Assembly (NCBI GenBank): GCA_965116695.1 | Contig: OZ220706.1 | Location: forward strand, 4,092,001-4,156,000 | DNA from: JAJDTT01 sp965116695 | GTDB taxonomy: Bacteria; Acidobacteriota; UBA6911; RPQK01; JAJDTT01 | Direction of reading: 5' to 3' | DNA: 64,000 nucleotides | Shown here: positions 63,652 to 64,000 of the stretch, one piece after another | Layout of the letters: every line of letters starts with the position of its first letter | Numbering within the stretch: the first letter of the stretch is position 1 | The notes under the pieces: model-generated | Seen by the model: the letters and a program-made list of their open reading frames with translations, nothing else | The model's database searches: none | What the model was told of the DNA's origin: nothing | Position numbers and translations under genes: made by a program

Positions 63652-64000
63652 GCCAGGAGCTTCTCGATCACGTGGCCGCCGACGTCGGTGAGGCGGAAGT
63701 CGCGGCCCTGGTAGCGGTAGGTGAGCTTGGTGTGATCGATACCCAACAGGTGAAGGATCGTGGCCTGGACGTCGTGGACCTCCACCTTGTCCTTGGTCAC
63801 GAAGAATCCCAGGTCGTCCACCTCTCCGATGGTCTGACCGGGCTTGATTCCGCCGCCGGCGAACCACATGGGGAAGTTGTCGATGTGGTGGTTGCGGCCG
63901 ACGCTCTCCCGGAATTCCGCCATGGGGGTTCGCCCGAACTCGCCGCCCCAGATGACCAGCGTGTCCTCCAACAGGCCGCGCTGCTTGAGATCGGTGATGA
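63648..64000 (-). CDS. DUF1501-family protein, C-terminal part (runs off the window)
   Basis: The final ~117 residues of a DUF1501 protein: TLVIWGGEFGRTPMAEFRES, GRNHHIDNFPMWFAGGGIKP, VEVHDVQATILHLLGIDHTK, and the end RDFRLTDVGGHVIEKLLA. The EFGRTP...HH box identifies the family and matches the subtype usually encoded with DUF1549/DUF1553 genes, which would lie beyond the window end. Its stop overlaps the serine hydrolase start. Confidence 0.9.
   Translation of the reverse strand, partial: ITDLKQRGLLEDTLVIWGGEFGRTPMAEFRESVGRNHHIDNFPMWFAGGGIKPGQTIGEVDDLGFFVTKDKVEVHDVQATILHLLGIDHTKLTYRYQGRDFRLTDVGGHVIEKLLA

Overview
The window is a GC-rich bacterial chromosome segment in which almost every gene lies in a short operon. 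Its gene content points to an acidobacterium of the Bryobacterales/Solibacter type: Planctomycete-style secreted proteins (DUF1549/DUF1553, several DUF1501, a PPC-domain protein), many Tat- or Sec-exported beta-propeller and glycan-active proteins, an exported Gfo/Idh/MocA oxidoreductase and a DnaE2 mutasome polymerase. A planctomycete or related uncultured phylum is the alternative. This taxonomic call is inference; there is no rRNA in the window.

Layout. 1-8874 holds the truncated dnaE2, a serine hydrolase, an ankyrin/TPR protein, a putative glycosyltransferase, a class IV aminotransferase and an NADP isocitrate dehydrogenase with an unusual two-CxxC insertion. 8875-13860 is an accessory zone around a tRNA-Asn: two Phd/PIN toxin-antitoxin pairs, a broken antitoxin, a DUF4143 ATPase, a small exported protein and an M19 dipeptidase homologue lacking two metal ligands. 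13906-19843 holds a Na+/solute symporter, a maleate-isomerase-like enzyme, a beta-propeller protein, a sialidase and an exported hypothetical. 19859-26075 is a three-gene PPC / DUF1549-DUF1553 / DUF1501 operon, followed by a CocE-type hydrolase. 28165-34116 is a four-gene operon (class V aminotransferase, GntP permease, RidA, FAD/Fe-S dehydrogenase) that looks built for 2-hydroxyacid/glyoxylate metabolism.

34140-41500 is a tightly packed five-gene exported redox cluster: a two-haem-motif protein, a DUF1501 protein, a Reeler-like protein, a YceI protein and a haem-bearing outer-membrane barrel. I found no name for it and it is the best candidate for an undescribed system. 41722-48909 carries exported glycan-type enzymes and the Gfo/Idh/MocA protein. 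48931-54098 contains two paralogous alpha/beta hydrolases with the same apparently leaderless promoter, separated by a third toxin-antitoxin pair whose toxin seems to start at CTG.

54100-62420 is a visibly AT-richer island: broken transposases, repeats related to AAGGGGACAGTCACGTTTTC, relics of two neighbouring gene families, and a complete three-gene Shango-type anti-phage system (TerB-domain protein, ATPase, Lhr-like helicase). 62602-64000 returns to the GC-rich background with a class A beta-lactamase-fold hydrolase and the end of another DUF1501 gene.
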